From Telmatactis stephensoni (taxonomy: Eukaryota; Cnidaria; Anthozoa; Actiniaria; Isophelliidae): a stretch of 64,000 nucleotides of DNA. The notes under the pieces are model-generated. The model saw only the letters and a list, made by a program, of their open reading frames with translations. It did not search any database and was not told the origin of the DNA. Of the stretch, positions 10,889 to 21,687 are shown piece by piece. The translations under genes were made by a program, and so were the position numbers. The first letter of the stretch is position 1. Every line of letters begins with the position of its first letter. The DNA is taken from the NCBI GenBank assembly GCA_029948255.1, contig JALIZF010001820.1:419501-483500 (forward strand). Reading direction: 5' to 3'.

Positions 10889-13800
10889 TTAGTGAGCTCC
10901 ATTATGCAAAATAGCCCTGTAATTAAAACGAACGCTTCTCTAAATGAACAACTTTTAAAAGCAAACTCTCTTGAACTAGTTTACAGCCTTACCTCTCCCC
11001 TCCCCTCAATTTTTATTATTCTTCCGCAAGCGGCAGACAGATGAGAGCAAACCACGATAGTGTCCACCTTAAACGGCGTTCACTCCAGTAAAAATTTCTT
11101 GCTGGTTATTAAAAAGAACGATTGTAGAAGGTAGTGCGCAACCACCGAAACGCAATACTCGTACTTTGGACTCGGATAAATCGTGAGGTCACATCTTTTT
11201 TGGATTTGTTAATTGTGTAGCTTTACATATAAATTTTTTTTTACACTGGCTTCCTACCCCGCAGCGCTCTATTGCAATATACTCCCGGAAGACAATATAT
11301 AGTGATCAAAGAAGTTTACCCAGCGCGCGACACTACTGGCAATAGAATAGATAACAAGAACTCACTGAGCGCTTAACAAAGAAACCCGAATTGACTTATC
11401 ACTAGTTAAGTTTTTATTACTAGTTACTCAATATGTTGTAAATGTAAAGTAGTTATAAGAAGCAATTTCTTAATATAAAAGTAGAAATTAAGAAATAAAC
11501 AGCAGCGAAAGTTCACTGACTTTACTGTTCATTGTATTTGTGATCTTGTATTCTTTCTTTAGAATTTTGTTTGTTTGTTTGTTTTGTTGTTGAATTGCTC
11601 AGATACATCGTTTCTCTTTCAGGCCAATTTCCTATCGATCTATAAAAAGCTAACGGTGGTTTTCATAATGGTTTTAACATATGGAGATCTAAAATTATTA
11701 TGCAATGTATGCCACACCGACGCACTGCCAGTGAATACCTACAAATGAAGGGCCTCCGTGCACGACTTCCAAGATGCATTAAAAGTTAATGGTATAATTA
11801 CCTTACACTAGCGCTGAAATTGAATTATACCTAAATAAGAAGTGAACAATCTTAACAATTAGATAAAATACACATATATCTTTACAAGATATCGATAACT
11901 AGCTGTTATCGATTACTATTAGTTGTCGATGACTAGTCCCAACACTGGAAAAAAGTAGGTGTTGATAATGAAGTGGGCTTATTTGAAATTGAGAACATTA
12001 TCAAAGCGATTTTATTTGTCGATATGTTTTAGTTTAACCATTTCCCCTAGTATGTGTAGGCCCTACGTAAAATTCAAGTGAACTAATTCAATGAATAAAT
12101 GACCAAATCAGCTATAATATAACTACATGTAAATGTAGGAGAGAAACTGTAGTTCGTACTGATATTTGCAATATATACGGTCAACATGTTATTGATGGCA
12201 CGCAAAATATCTTGCGTTAAGCAAGAGTCAAGGTAAAATATATTATTTGAGGCAGCTGCGTTACTGATTGTGTTGAATCACATTATTTAATCTACTCTCT
12301 TACTCCTTTAGTAAAAGAGAGAGCCCGACTTTCCTCCGAAAAAAGCAATAGTCAATTGTTCTGCACGAATGTGCACATTTGAATTTCAATGTTTGCCACG
12401 ACGCTTCAAAGCAAAACTATCAGACTTTGATGGACTACAAATTTAAAATAACAGCAATATTTAAGACAAATAGAGTGATCGCATTTAACCCGTGCAAAAT
12501 TAGAGTACTAACTAAATAGTACAAAGTAGTACTAATTAAACAGTGGAAACTAAAGGATTTGGGACTATTTAGTCCATTTAAATTTTTGTACTTTAGGGTT
12601 AAGTGCGATCCCTCTAGAAATCTCAAAAAGCGTGCAAACTGCAGTATATCCGACCCGTGAAATATTTGTAATACTAAATTCTGCAATTTTATGCAAATTG
12701 TATTGTTTCTAATGTTTAATTAGCACTATTCTGTACTATTAAGTAGTTTGTATTTCACGAATATATTGTTTGAACTTTAAGATCGTCAATGAGTTAAATT
12801 CAAACTCAAACAATGGAGAATCTTTGTCTTGTCCCACCAGTGTCCCGCCGCGACTAATAAAAAATGCCGTTGATTAACTCTATGGATTTCTTCCTGTTTA
12901 TTTTACGTTTATTAACTCCGTTTTAATTATAATAGCCGTGATATGATAACTTTTTTCCATTTTCTATGGTATGATTTGTGATGTGCGTGTACCCGCAAGG
13001 CATATACTGAGCCGTTCCATTGGTTGGTGCGTCAGAAATTTGTCCACAATGAGCGTTAAGTAAGTTCTTCCGTGATCTTTTCACGCCCATCCAAAAGTTA
13101 TCTTCTTTTTTATCGAGTAAAATAATTATTTTTTGCCGCCCATGCACTGAAAGTTATCTTCTTTTTTATCGAGTAAAACAATATGTTTTGTTTTGTTTTT
13201 GTTTCTAGCAAATTAACCTCAATCCAAAACTTGTTGTTGTTGTTGTTGAGCACAAAATCGTCGACATCGCTTCAGGATCAATATTTACCTAACTTTGCGT
13301 ATAATATTCTAAATCACCTAAAACGTTTTCAATGAGCATGACAATCTGTGTGCTTATAGCGTATTAATCAGTTACGCTCCTCAAGAAAAATAAAGAAAAA
13401 AATCAAGCACAGTTTTCTAATGATCGCATATTTTGCTTAAATGCCCGTAAAACCGGAGAAAATGTAAACATTGAGTTTTTTGCTTCATTCACATATCATT
13501 CGCTTTGCGAAATTAAATCGCGTTGCCGTATATCCTTCCAGTTTTTCCATAAAGTACTAGGGGATATGAGAGTAGAATGAGCGATTTGGAGGGGGGGGGG
13601 GGGGGGGGGAAAGGGGGGGGCAAATAAATATCTAAGAAGTAGTAAAATTTGCCAATGGGAGTGTGGTCTTCAACTTTTGCATAAATCGTACCCTTAATTT
13701 AAAGGACCTAAAATATCTCCAAGTCTGTCTTGTAGATTTTAGTGAGACTTCTTTCAGAGGAAGGCAAACATCCAAGGTATATGTAGCATCGAGCATTTCC

Positions 13801-14254
13801 TTAGCAAATGCATTTGAGAGCCAGAATTAAAATTCGACCCGAAGCTAAAACACATTTGACGTCATTATCACGTGATATTCCGTCCGATCTCCCCAAAACA
13901 CCGCCCATATTGCTTTTCTGTCTATATATAGACTCCCTTACTAGCTTCGTCTCGCATTGTTTTAAAAGTTTTTTCAGTGAAATATGATCAAAATAGGCCA
14001 AATTAATATCTCAGTCTTGGTTGCAGTCTTTCGAAATATGCATTCCTTTTTAAATCCAACACTTATAACTAAATTGACATTACATCTGTCGTTAATGTAT
14101 TTTCTAGCTCGTTCAGAGAGGCTCCTCAAATTTATTAATATTGCGTCGGTGTTCGGAGAACTCCGCTGTGAGCAACCTTTATAATGACCTTTAAATCTAA
14201 GCTGCATATGTGCTCAGTCTGAACAGAGGACTCTGATAGTACACTTCAACGAAC
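10889..14254. other. 3' UTR of the CUB receptor followed by gene-free sequence
   Basis: A possible AATAAA polyadenylation signal lies at 11494. Beyond it I recognise only a 144-bp inverted-repeat element at 12472-12615, a poly-G tract near 13592-13620 and short simple repeats. No exon with good splice sites and domain content was found. Confidence 0.5.
12472..12615. mobile_element. 144-bp inverted-repeat element
   Basis: The left end AGAGTGATCGCATTTAACCC pairs with the right end GGGTTAAGTGCGATCCCTCT (18 of 20). Inside lie several ACTAATTA-type palindromes and no coding frame. Confidence 0.7.
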
Positions 14255-14407
14255 ATGATCAGTTTTCAAATTTGCGTTTTGTATATTGGAATACTTTGTA
14301 GTTTTTCGCTGTTTCGCTATAGCCACCAACAGTTTACTGTATGTCATGATCAGGAATGGACGACGAAGACGAAGCCAGCGACTCAAAGAGATAAAAGAAC
14401 CAATGGG
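14255..14407 (+). other. Possible orphan first exon with a signal peptide
   Basis: An ATG at 14255 opens a hydrophobic leader (ISFQICVLYIGILCSFSLF) and 51 codons run to a GTAAGT donor at 14408, phase 0. A TATATATA box lies upstream near 13923. The next plausible plus-strand exon (21679) is in frame but encodes its own signal peptide, so joining the two makes little sense. It could be a real first exon with an unseen partner, or chance. Confidence 0.2.
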
Positions 14408-14510
14408 GTAAGTTTTGTTAGCTATCACCCCTATACCGTTAATGCTAGCTCGGACCGTCTTCTATCTACAGAAGGCTGGATAAATCAAGTTCAGTATAAA
14501 GGCCAATTTA

Positions 14511-14930
14511 CAAAACAAAACAAAACAAAACAAAACAAAACAAAACAAAACAAAACAAAACAAAACAAAACAAAACAAAACAAAACAAAACAAAACAAAA
14601 CAAAACAAAACAAAACAAAACAAAACAAAACAAAACAAAACAAAACAAAACAAAACAAAACAAAACAAAACAAAACAAAACAAAACAAAACAAAACAAAA
14701 CAAAACAAAACAAAACAAAACAAAACAAAACAAAACAAAACAAAACAAAACAAAACAAAACAAAACAAAACAAAACAAAACAAAACAAAACAAAACAAAA
14801 CAAAACAAAACAAAACAAAACAAAACAAAACAAAACAAAACAAAACAAAACAAAACAAAACAAAACAAAACAAAACAAAACAAAACAAAACAAAACAAAA
14901 CAAAACAAAACAAAACAAAACAAACAAAAA
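14511..14930 (+). repeat. (CAAAA)n pentanucleotide microsatellite, about 82 perfect units
   Basis: The tract is essentially uninterrupted CAAAA until a CAAACAAAAAAG ending. It creates long false open frames in all three minus frames (FVLFC repeats) and one plus frame (TKQNK repeats). The perfection indicates recent expansion. Confidence 0.97.
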
Positions 14931-16111
14931 AGACGCAAGACAAGGATGATTTTGGCCGCAAGGATGAATTTTTGATCGCAAAGTGATAAACTTTTATATT
15001 TAGTTAATTCTGTCATTGCCTATAAAGATAATGCTAGCCAGAACAGTTCCATTTAAATATAGAATTCTCTCACTTTCCGCACAAAAAGCAATTGCAAATT
15101 GATCCTTACCGAACAGTCTATCATCCTTGCCTTGCCGTTTTTGATGTCGTGTAAATGGTGGTGTCGAGACTTTAAACTTTGTATACGTACCTTTGTACGT
15201 ACCTTTGTATCTGAAATTGTTTTGAAAAACTGCATGCATCTCAGTATTTAGAATTCGTTTTAATTTCTTTCCAAAATGTTTGTGTCCAAAGATTGGAATC
15301 AGCAAGATGCGAGAACTATGGGCGTTGAACAGTGACAAGCTCTTCAAAACACTGTTCAGGCAACAACAACGAGGGACGGAACCAAAAGCTACGCACAGTT
15401 AACCGAAAACCAGTCCTGTCGATGGTGCACATAATAAAAAAATGTATACGTCCCAAGCAAATGATACAATGGTTGAAAAAGTTTTCTTAATTTCGTAAGA
15501 AAATTAAAATATCGTAAACTAGAATTTTGTTTCTACGTGTTCGATTCTTGTAAATAAGCAATCAACTTGTAACTCGGCAAATCTACAATTAAAATGAGTA
15601 TTTCTTGAATTTGAAACATATTTCAAAGCAAGGTGAACTGAAAGGCTTTGTGTTTTTGTCAGTTTTAATCAAGTTTGCCTTCCTTTGATTTGTGGGTGTT
15701 CGTAGAGCAGTATGAGAGTTAGAGTCAAAATTTTGTTTCGTTTCTGATTTTCTTGTAACGCCTTTATTCATCAGAAACACTTGGAATGCTTCGGGAAGCT
15801 GATCATCACGAGTAATTAACAAACTCGAAAACGTTTATGTTGCTGCGGCTGTTGTTTTTGTTATTGTTGTTGTTATTGCTGTCTCCTGTTCGGGTGGAGG
15901 GGAGAGGGGATAGTAATGTTGTATGAAAGGTTATCCTTTTCATGTTGGAGCTATACGAAAGGGTACCATTTTTCACACTGGACGATAAAATAAAAGGTTG
16001 GACTGCATGAGAACCATGACAATCTCTATAGCAATTTAATGAATTGAGTATAGGGATAAATATATGGAAACTATCTTCGATGGGGATACGTCAGTTCCCT
16101 TGAATGGTATA

Positions 16112-16374
16112 TAGCTAATTGCACAAACATTGACACTTTCAAAACATAGGAGCTGAGACCGAAATAACATTGGGAAATTTTGACTAGGATTTTAACGAAG
16201 CGCGTGGACGTGGACATTTCAAATTGCGACTGAGACAAATTATTGTAGCCCAGATGCACTTGAATTATAAAACACATGAAAATCTAAATATTACTAGTAT
16301 ATACCAGGGAGTCATTTCGGTCTCAGCTTCTAGCTGAAAGGGTCTGACTCAATGTTAATTTGTGCAAATAGCTA
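16112..16374. mobile_element. Miniature transposon family E, copy 1
   Basis: Terminal arms TAGCTAATTGCACAAACATT and AATTTGTGCAAATAGCTA pair, as do the inner GAGCTGAGACCGAAA and TTTCGGTCTCAGCTTC. A second copy with the same order lies at 36658-36921, in an intron of the metalloprotease gene. Confidence 0.8.
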
Positions 16375-16609
16375 GGAGCACCTTTTGGAAAGCATTCTTA
16401 TCCTGAGCCAGACAAGGCGGGTAAAACCCATAAAGATTTCCGACAAGCTGAGTAAATATCACTAAATGCTTTGGGGAAATAATGCTGCTTTAACTCAAAC
16501 GCAAACAAACAACTTAAGTTCTTTAAAAATTCATTTCATTTATTTTTTTATTTTAAAAAAATTGCCATGAGATGAATTGCTCACTTTGAACAACTAAAAA
16601 CCAACTCTT

Positions 16610-17168
16610 GGGTCTAAACTTGCTTTTATATTAACTCGCAGGGAGTTAGAATGAGTTTGAGTGAGTTAAGGCGAATATGGTAAAATTGCACTTCCACAAC
16701 CCTGCGAGTTACAGCGGGTTAAGTAAGGGAAAATGGCGCCTTCTCATTTCCTTTTATGAAATCCTATGCAAGTTAAGGCGAGTTAGTGCTAGCAAGAGAC
16801 CATAATACTAAGAGAGCGAAGCTCAGTATTGATGTCTGTACCATGTTCGTGGCGGCTAAGGCTATTTTTAGTAACTTCGCCATCGCGCGCGCAAGTCCCT
16901 CAACCAATAGAATTTGATTTTTGACGTGCGCGCGGACGGGACCGTTTGAATTCTATTGTTTAAGAGCCTTGCGCGCGCGATGGCGAAGTTACTAAAAATA
17001 GCCTTAGCCGCCACGAACATGGCACAGACATCAATACTGAGCTTCGCTCTCTTAGTATTATGGTCTCTTGGTGCTAGTTAATAGTTAAGGCGAGTTAAGC
17101 AAAAATCCTCTTATGGTGCTCCGAGTTAGTGCGATCGAGTTAAGGCGAGTTAAGGTGAATTTAGACCC
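16610..17168. mobile_element. Outer repeat element with GGGTCTAAA ends, split by a family B insert
   Basis: GGGTCTAAA at 16610 and TTTAGACCC at 17160 form short inverted ends. Inside, AGTTAAGGCGAGTTA words recur on both sides of the insert at 16793-17070. Confidence 0.6.
16793..17070. mobile_element. Palindromic miniature transposon family B, copy 2, with target duplication GTGCTAG
   Basis: The element begins CAAGAGACCATAATACTAAG and ends with the exact reverse complement. The two halves pair over nearly the whole 278 bp. Direct repeats GTGCTAG flank it at 16786-16792 and 17071-17077. A 7-bp duplication suggests a cut-and-paste DNA transposon source; the superfamily is not settled. Confidence 0.9.
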
Positions 17169-17774
17169 CATGCAGAGTAGGCCTCCCAAACGTCTTTCAA
17201 TGGAAATCAGTTGTTCAATACATTAATTAATATCTTATACACATTTCCCGTCTTTTGAACAGAATTTCCCCACACACATCGCTATATACCCACTTATAAT
17301 GTTAAGAGAATCAAGGTAATAGTTTTCGACATACGTTTTGATAATAACTTTTGTTAGGATCTGGTAGTACAGCTGCATGTCCTTAACAGCTTGTCGTTTA
17401 CCTCGACATTAGCTCCACGGAGAAATTTAAATGTGAAATAAGGCAAATACATACTATGCAAGAAAAGTTTGCTTTCAGTCAGTTGCGTGTTCCAATAAAT
17501 GCCTATAGATTGTTTACCTAGAAAAGACTAATTATAATTCTTGAGCACCTCTTGAGGTGTACAGTATCTTTGGTATTCAAGATGTAAGTTTTGGTCCCTC
17601 GACTTCAATTTAGAAAACAGCCTTCCACGAAAAACCTTTAGCACTATAATTCATGGTTCCCTTTCAATTCATTTTCCATTCTACTTCTCTAAAATACTTC
17701 CCCGGCTCTTTCTCATTCCCACGGGCTTATTAAAATTATTTAAATCCTCATAGATGAGTTACTACTTCTTTCTT

Positions 17775-18042
17775 TAAAGTAAAAGCATGTACACAGCTGT
17801 GAATTGGCCCTATACTTAAGCAAAGGTTGAAACTCAAACAGGAGACAAGCCATATGTTTCGCAAAAATTATGAAGGGGAATCTATTCAAAGATCAAAGGT
17901 ATGGTCTTTCTAGTTTTTAAAAGCATGTACACAGCTGTGAATTGGCTCTACTTAAGCGAGGGTTGGAACTCAAACAGGAGACAAGCCATTTATGTTGTGA
18001 AGTATACGGAGATATTTTCAAAGAGGTATGGTCTTTCTAGTT
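17775..18042 (+). repeat. Two-copy tandem duplication of about 130 bp
   Basis: Each copy holds AAAGCATGTACACAGCTGTG, then ACTCAAACAGGAGACAAGCC, and ends GGTATGGTCTTTCTAGTTTT. The copies are diverged, so the duplication is not recent. Confidence 0.8.
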
Positions 18043-19344
18043 TTTGTAGTCTGAAACGTTTTTTTTTTTTTACTTTTTTTTTGGACTGGGTGAATGGGGG
18101 CTAGGTCTTTAAAGGTGCATGATTCAAATTGTAATTAATTATGTACGATCCCTTCTTCGTGACTGTACAAGATTTAGCACTTGAGAATAAGGATATAATA
18201 TTGTAAGATCTGTATTTCGTTTTATCCAAATATCTTCGATAAATTGGTTCTCCCAAACTTAGCTTGACTCCAATATAACTTGGCACTCATAGTTTTGTTG
18301 TTTCTGTATACGTAAGTATATACAGGCATATATATTAAGAGGATAATTTTTCGTATTCAGTGAACAACAAAAACCCTTCAACTTTAGAATAAATGTTGTA
18401 TACAGCTTAAGTAACACAACTGTGAAATTCCAAAGCTTGCAATTGAACAGACATTTTGTCTTAGTCAAATCAGTTTTTAACTATAGTAAAATAGAATTTG
18501 AGCTAGTGGTGAACAAGTTCAAGTTTTTATTCACACTTCTTTCACAATGTTATACGTGTTTCTTTTTTTATGATAATATAGACAATAAAAATGAACAGTT
18601 AAGATGTGTTTAGTTGGTTTGAATATCAGTTTTGGAAGTGTGCTGTAGCTAGAGGAACAAGGCTTTCGGGCTGGCTACCGTCACTTTTTGATTTGATTTT
18701 AATAGAATTGGTATGAACGGTGACATGAGAGATCATTTACTCGAAATTTATGATGATATTTATCTTATACATTAAAGAATAACAGACAAAGATAAAGAAG
18801 AAGAAAAAAAGAAAGAAAATAAACATATCTATAACCTTTGTGACTTAATTAGAAACAACTTATAGTGTTTTTTGAACTAAAAGTACCTTAGCTTTTTTAT
18901 TTTAACGGGAATTTGTTCCCAGATGCATGACTAGGAGAGAAAACTTGAATGTTTGAGCACCATAATTTGTTTTTATTTCTGGCCTATAAAAGTTGCCGTT
19001 TTTGGAATCGAAAATCTAGTGTTGTAAGAGTAGTGGACCGGACATCAGAAGCTTTTTTACATAGTTACTAAATACCTGGAGTGCTGACCTGATCACTTGA
19101 GATTTAATAGGCAAATGTAGAAACTGTAAAATTATAAACGTTTTCCAGTGTTAGCAATTCCAGGAGGTTGTAAAAAGGAATGGCATTTTCCCTGCTGTGA
19201 GCAAAGAAAATACATCGCAAACATTTATTTTGTTTTGATTTGATTTTAGTTAATGTGGTTTTATAAGCATTGCTTCAGCTCATAATTCCGTATTGTAAAT
19301 ATGGGTATATTAACGAATAGTGAACTAGCTTGCTTCAACGTCTT

Positions 19345-21200
19345 TAAATTCAAAAAAATGCCAAAGTACGTTTATAAAGAATGCCCAGATTTTTTGAGAT
19401 TTTGCTATTAATATATCGTATTTGAGGTGCCCAGTTAAGATTCTTGTCGATGTATATGCCTAAGTATTTGACATAGTCCTTTTTTAATATTTGGTATGTT
19501 AATTTGGTCTTAGTCCTAGGGGATGTAATCATCATATAGTGAGTTTTCGTTATGTTAACAGAAAGCATACTGACAGCACAATAGTCTAGGAGGTGTTGAT
19601 ATTCAGATATCATCGTACATTCACGTTCATCGGGAGAATCACTGGAGAAAAAGATGGTAGTATCATCTGCAAACATCCCAAAATCTACTTTCTTGGAACA
19701 ATTTGGCATATCATTCACATAAAGGAGACAAAGTAACGGCCCAAGCGTCGATCCTTGTGGTACACCACACTCGATATTCAGAAGATCAGATTTTACATTG
19801 TCGATTTCAACATACTGACACCTGTTTGTTAAGTAACTACTATAAACCATTAAAGTGAGGATCCCTGAATACAGTACGAATATAATTTATCGAGAAGGAT
19901 TTGATGATTTACTGTATCAAACGCTTTTGACAAATCGAGGAAAATACCACAAGTAATCTTTTATTGTCGATGTTGAATTTAAGTTGATCAGTCAGCTCGA
20001 GAATAGCTTGTCCTGTGGAGTGATCTTTTCTTAACCCAATTGATGTTTAAAGAGAATATGATTTTCATCTAGAAATGCCGTACGTTGATTAAAGACAAGC
20101 CTTTCAAACACTTTGGCAAAGGGTGGAAGTAAAGCTATTGGTCTGTAATTTCCAGGGTTGGTTGTCGTCCAACTTTTATATATAGGAGTTACCTTAGAGA
20201 TTTTAAGGGCATCAGGAACAGTTCCTATCAAAATAGATTCATCAATGATACATGTTAATAGAACCAAGAGAGGTTCGCTGGCAATGTTAATGAGTTGTTT
20301 GGGATGTCGAGTGAGGCCTTGTTGTTATCGAGGCTTGAGAGGATATTGGCAACTTTGTCGCGGCTAGTAATTACTTTTATTATATATTAATAATTCAAAA
20401 TTGGATGCTATATTTGCTGGGAAAAATGTAGAGGGAGAAATGTTAGTATGGCTTATGGTCGAAGCTAAGACCCCGTCCACACGTATGCGTTTACGTTTGG
20501 GTCCTACTTTGACAAAAAATTCGTTGAATTGGTTGACTATGTCCTGTTTTTCTATTAATAAGGGAACGTATGAGGGTCCATGTGTTTTTAAGATTGGTTC
20601 TGCAGGATTCAAATTGTGATCTATAATAAAATTGCTCTTTTAATCTGCTGAGAGTGTTCGTATATTTCTTGTAAAGATCTTTTTTGGTTGTTGTTGTTGA
20701 GTCGTTGGTTATGTGTACGATACATTTTTTGCTTGACTCATCGATTTTAAAAGTCCGTTAGTTATCCATGGCTTGAATTTTTTTGTTTGAGCTTATTCCT
20801 GGGCAGTTGTTTTATGGGTGCATGCTTATTTACTACCTCCTTGAGGACGTCCACAAATTTGGATGCTTTGGTATGGAGGTCGTCTGATTTTAGAATCGAC
20901 TCCCATTTGATTGTCTTGTTATCATTCAAATAACCAGTCATATTAAATTTTGAATAATTCCTATAAAATCTCTTGCGTGCTCTTGCATTTTTTCACCTGA
21001 GTTGCAATAATGCAAAATATTGCAAAAATATCCAAAGCAAAAATTTGAATTAATTCTTGCAAAAGAGCTAGCAGTGATCTGATATCGATAAATTGGCTGA
21101 CCGAAAACTGTGGCGTCTCCTTTTACGGTCATCATTCTTGTGTTCGGGGTTATAATTAATTACCAAGACGACCAGTTCGGGGCGTAATTTCCGAATGAGG
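19345..21200 (-). pseudogene. Decayed non-LTR retrotransposon reverse transcriptase (jockey/CR1-like)
   Basis: Reading the minus strand from right to left, fragments in different frames give a linker with KPWITNGLL near 20760, NPGNYRPIALLPPFAKVFERL near 20120, then GVPQGSTLGPLL near 19760 and the catalytic FADDT near 19665. The downstream thumb-like part reads YLGIYIDKNLNW. Frameshifts near 19860-20030, 20270-20360 and 20740 separate the pieces, so the copy is dead. The order of RT blocks is the standard one. The subfamily was not determined. Confidence 0.9.
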
Positions 21201-21346
21201 TGCAAGTTTCTTCTTAGTTGATGTAGGAAAGGGTTTTAGTCACAGAAACTTTGCTGCATGGTACGTCTGGTATTTTTTGGCACTTTTAGTCCTGTGTTAT
21301 CATTAGATATTGAAAAAAATCGTCTCTTAAAATAGAATGATATATT

Positions 21347-21374
21347 AGTTTAGTTTAGTTTAGTTTAGTTTAAT
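21347..21374 (+). repeat. (TTTAG)n short pentanucleotide repeat
   Basis: Five to six TTTAG units lie between the retrotransposon remnant and the next gene. Confidence 0.8.
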
Positions 21375-21687
21375 TGAATTCGTCAAGCAAACATTTACAT
21401 ACAATAACAAGGAAAAAAAACCATAAATGCTATAAATATACATAGATGCTATAAATTACATCAAAGAATGTTCTGCTGACAGGTAAAAATAACAGGACGA
21501 GAGTCCCAATTGACAATTTTTACCCCCAAAAAATAAAACATAAACTTAAATCCTTACAAACACTAAATGATTAGATAAAGTGCCTATATATTATGAATAC
21601 ACCAAAACATACAACTCATTGCCAGTCTGCTGCAAGACCACGATGATCAATGCTAACAAATTTTCTCTACAATTTCAGTCACTAACA

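Larger units (their letters stand above)
14931..19344. other. Gene-free interval with miniature transposons
   Basis: Apart from the elements listed separately (16112-16374, 16610-17168, 16793-17070, 17775-18042) I see only AT-rich sequence. Short open frames here lack domains and splice support. Confidence 0.5.

Noticed and set aside
14255..15016. Long plus and minus open frames (156-243 codons) over the CAAAA tract
   Set aside because: They translate the pentanucleotide repeat; only the first 51 codons of the plus frame could be an exon.
21580..21687. Upstream in-frame ATG for the secreted protein
   Set aside because: It would put 36 residues before a good signal peptide, and a strong splice acceptor lies at 21678 just before ATG 21688.
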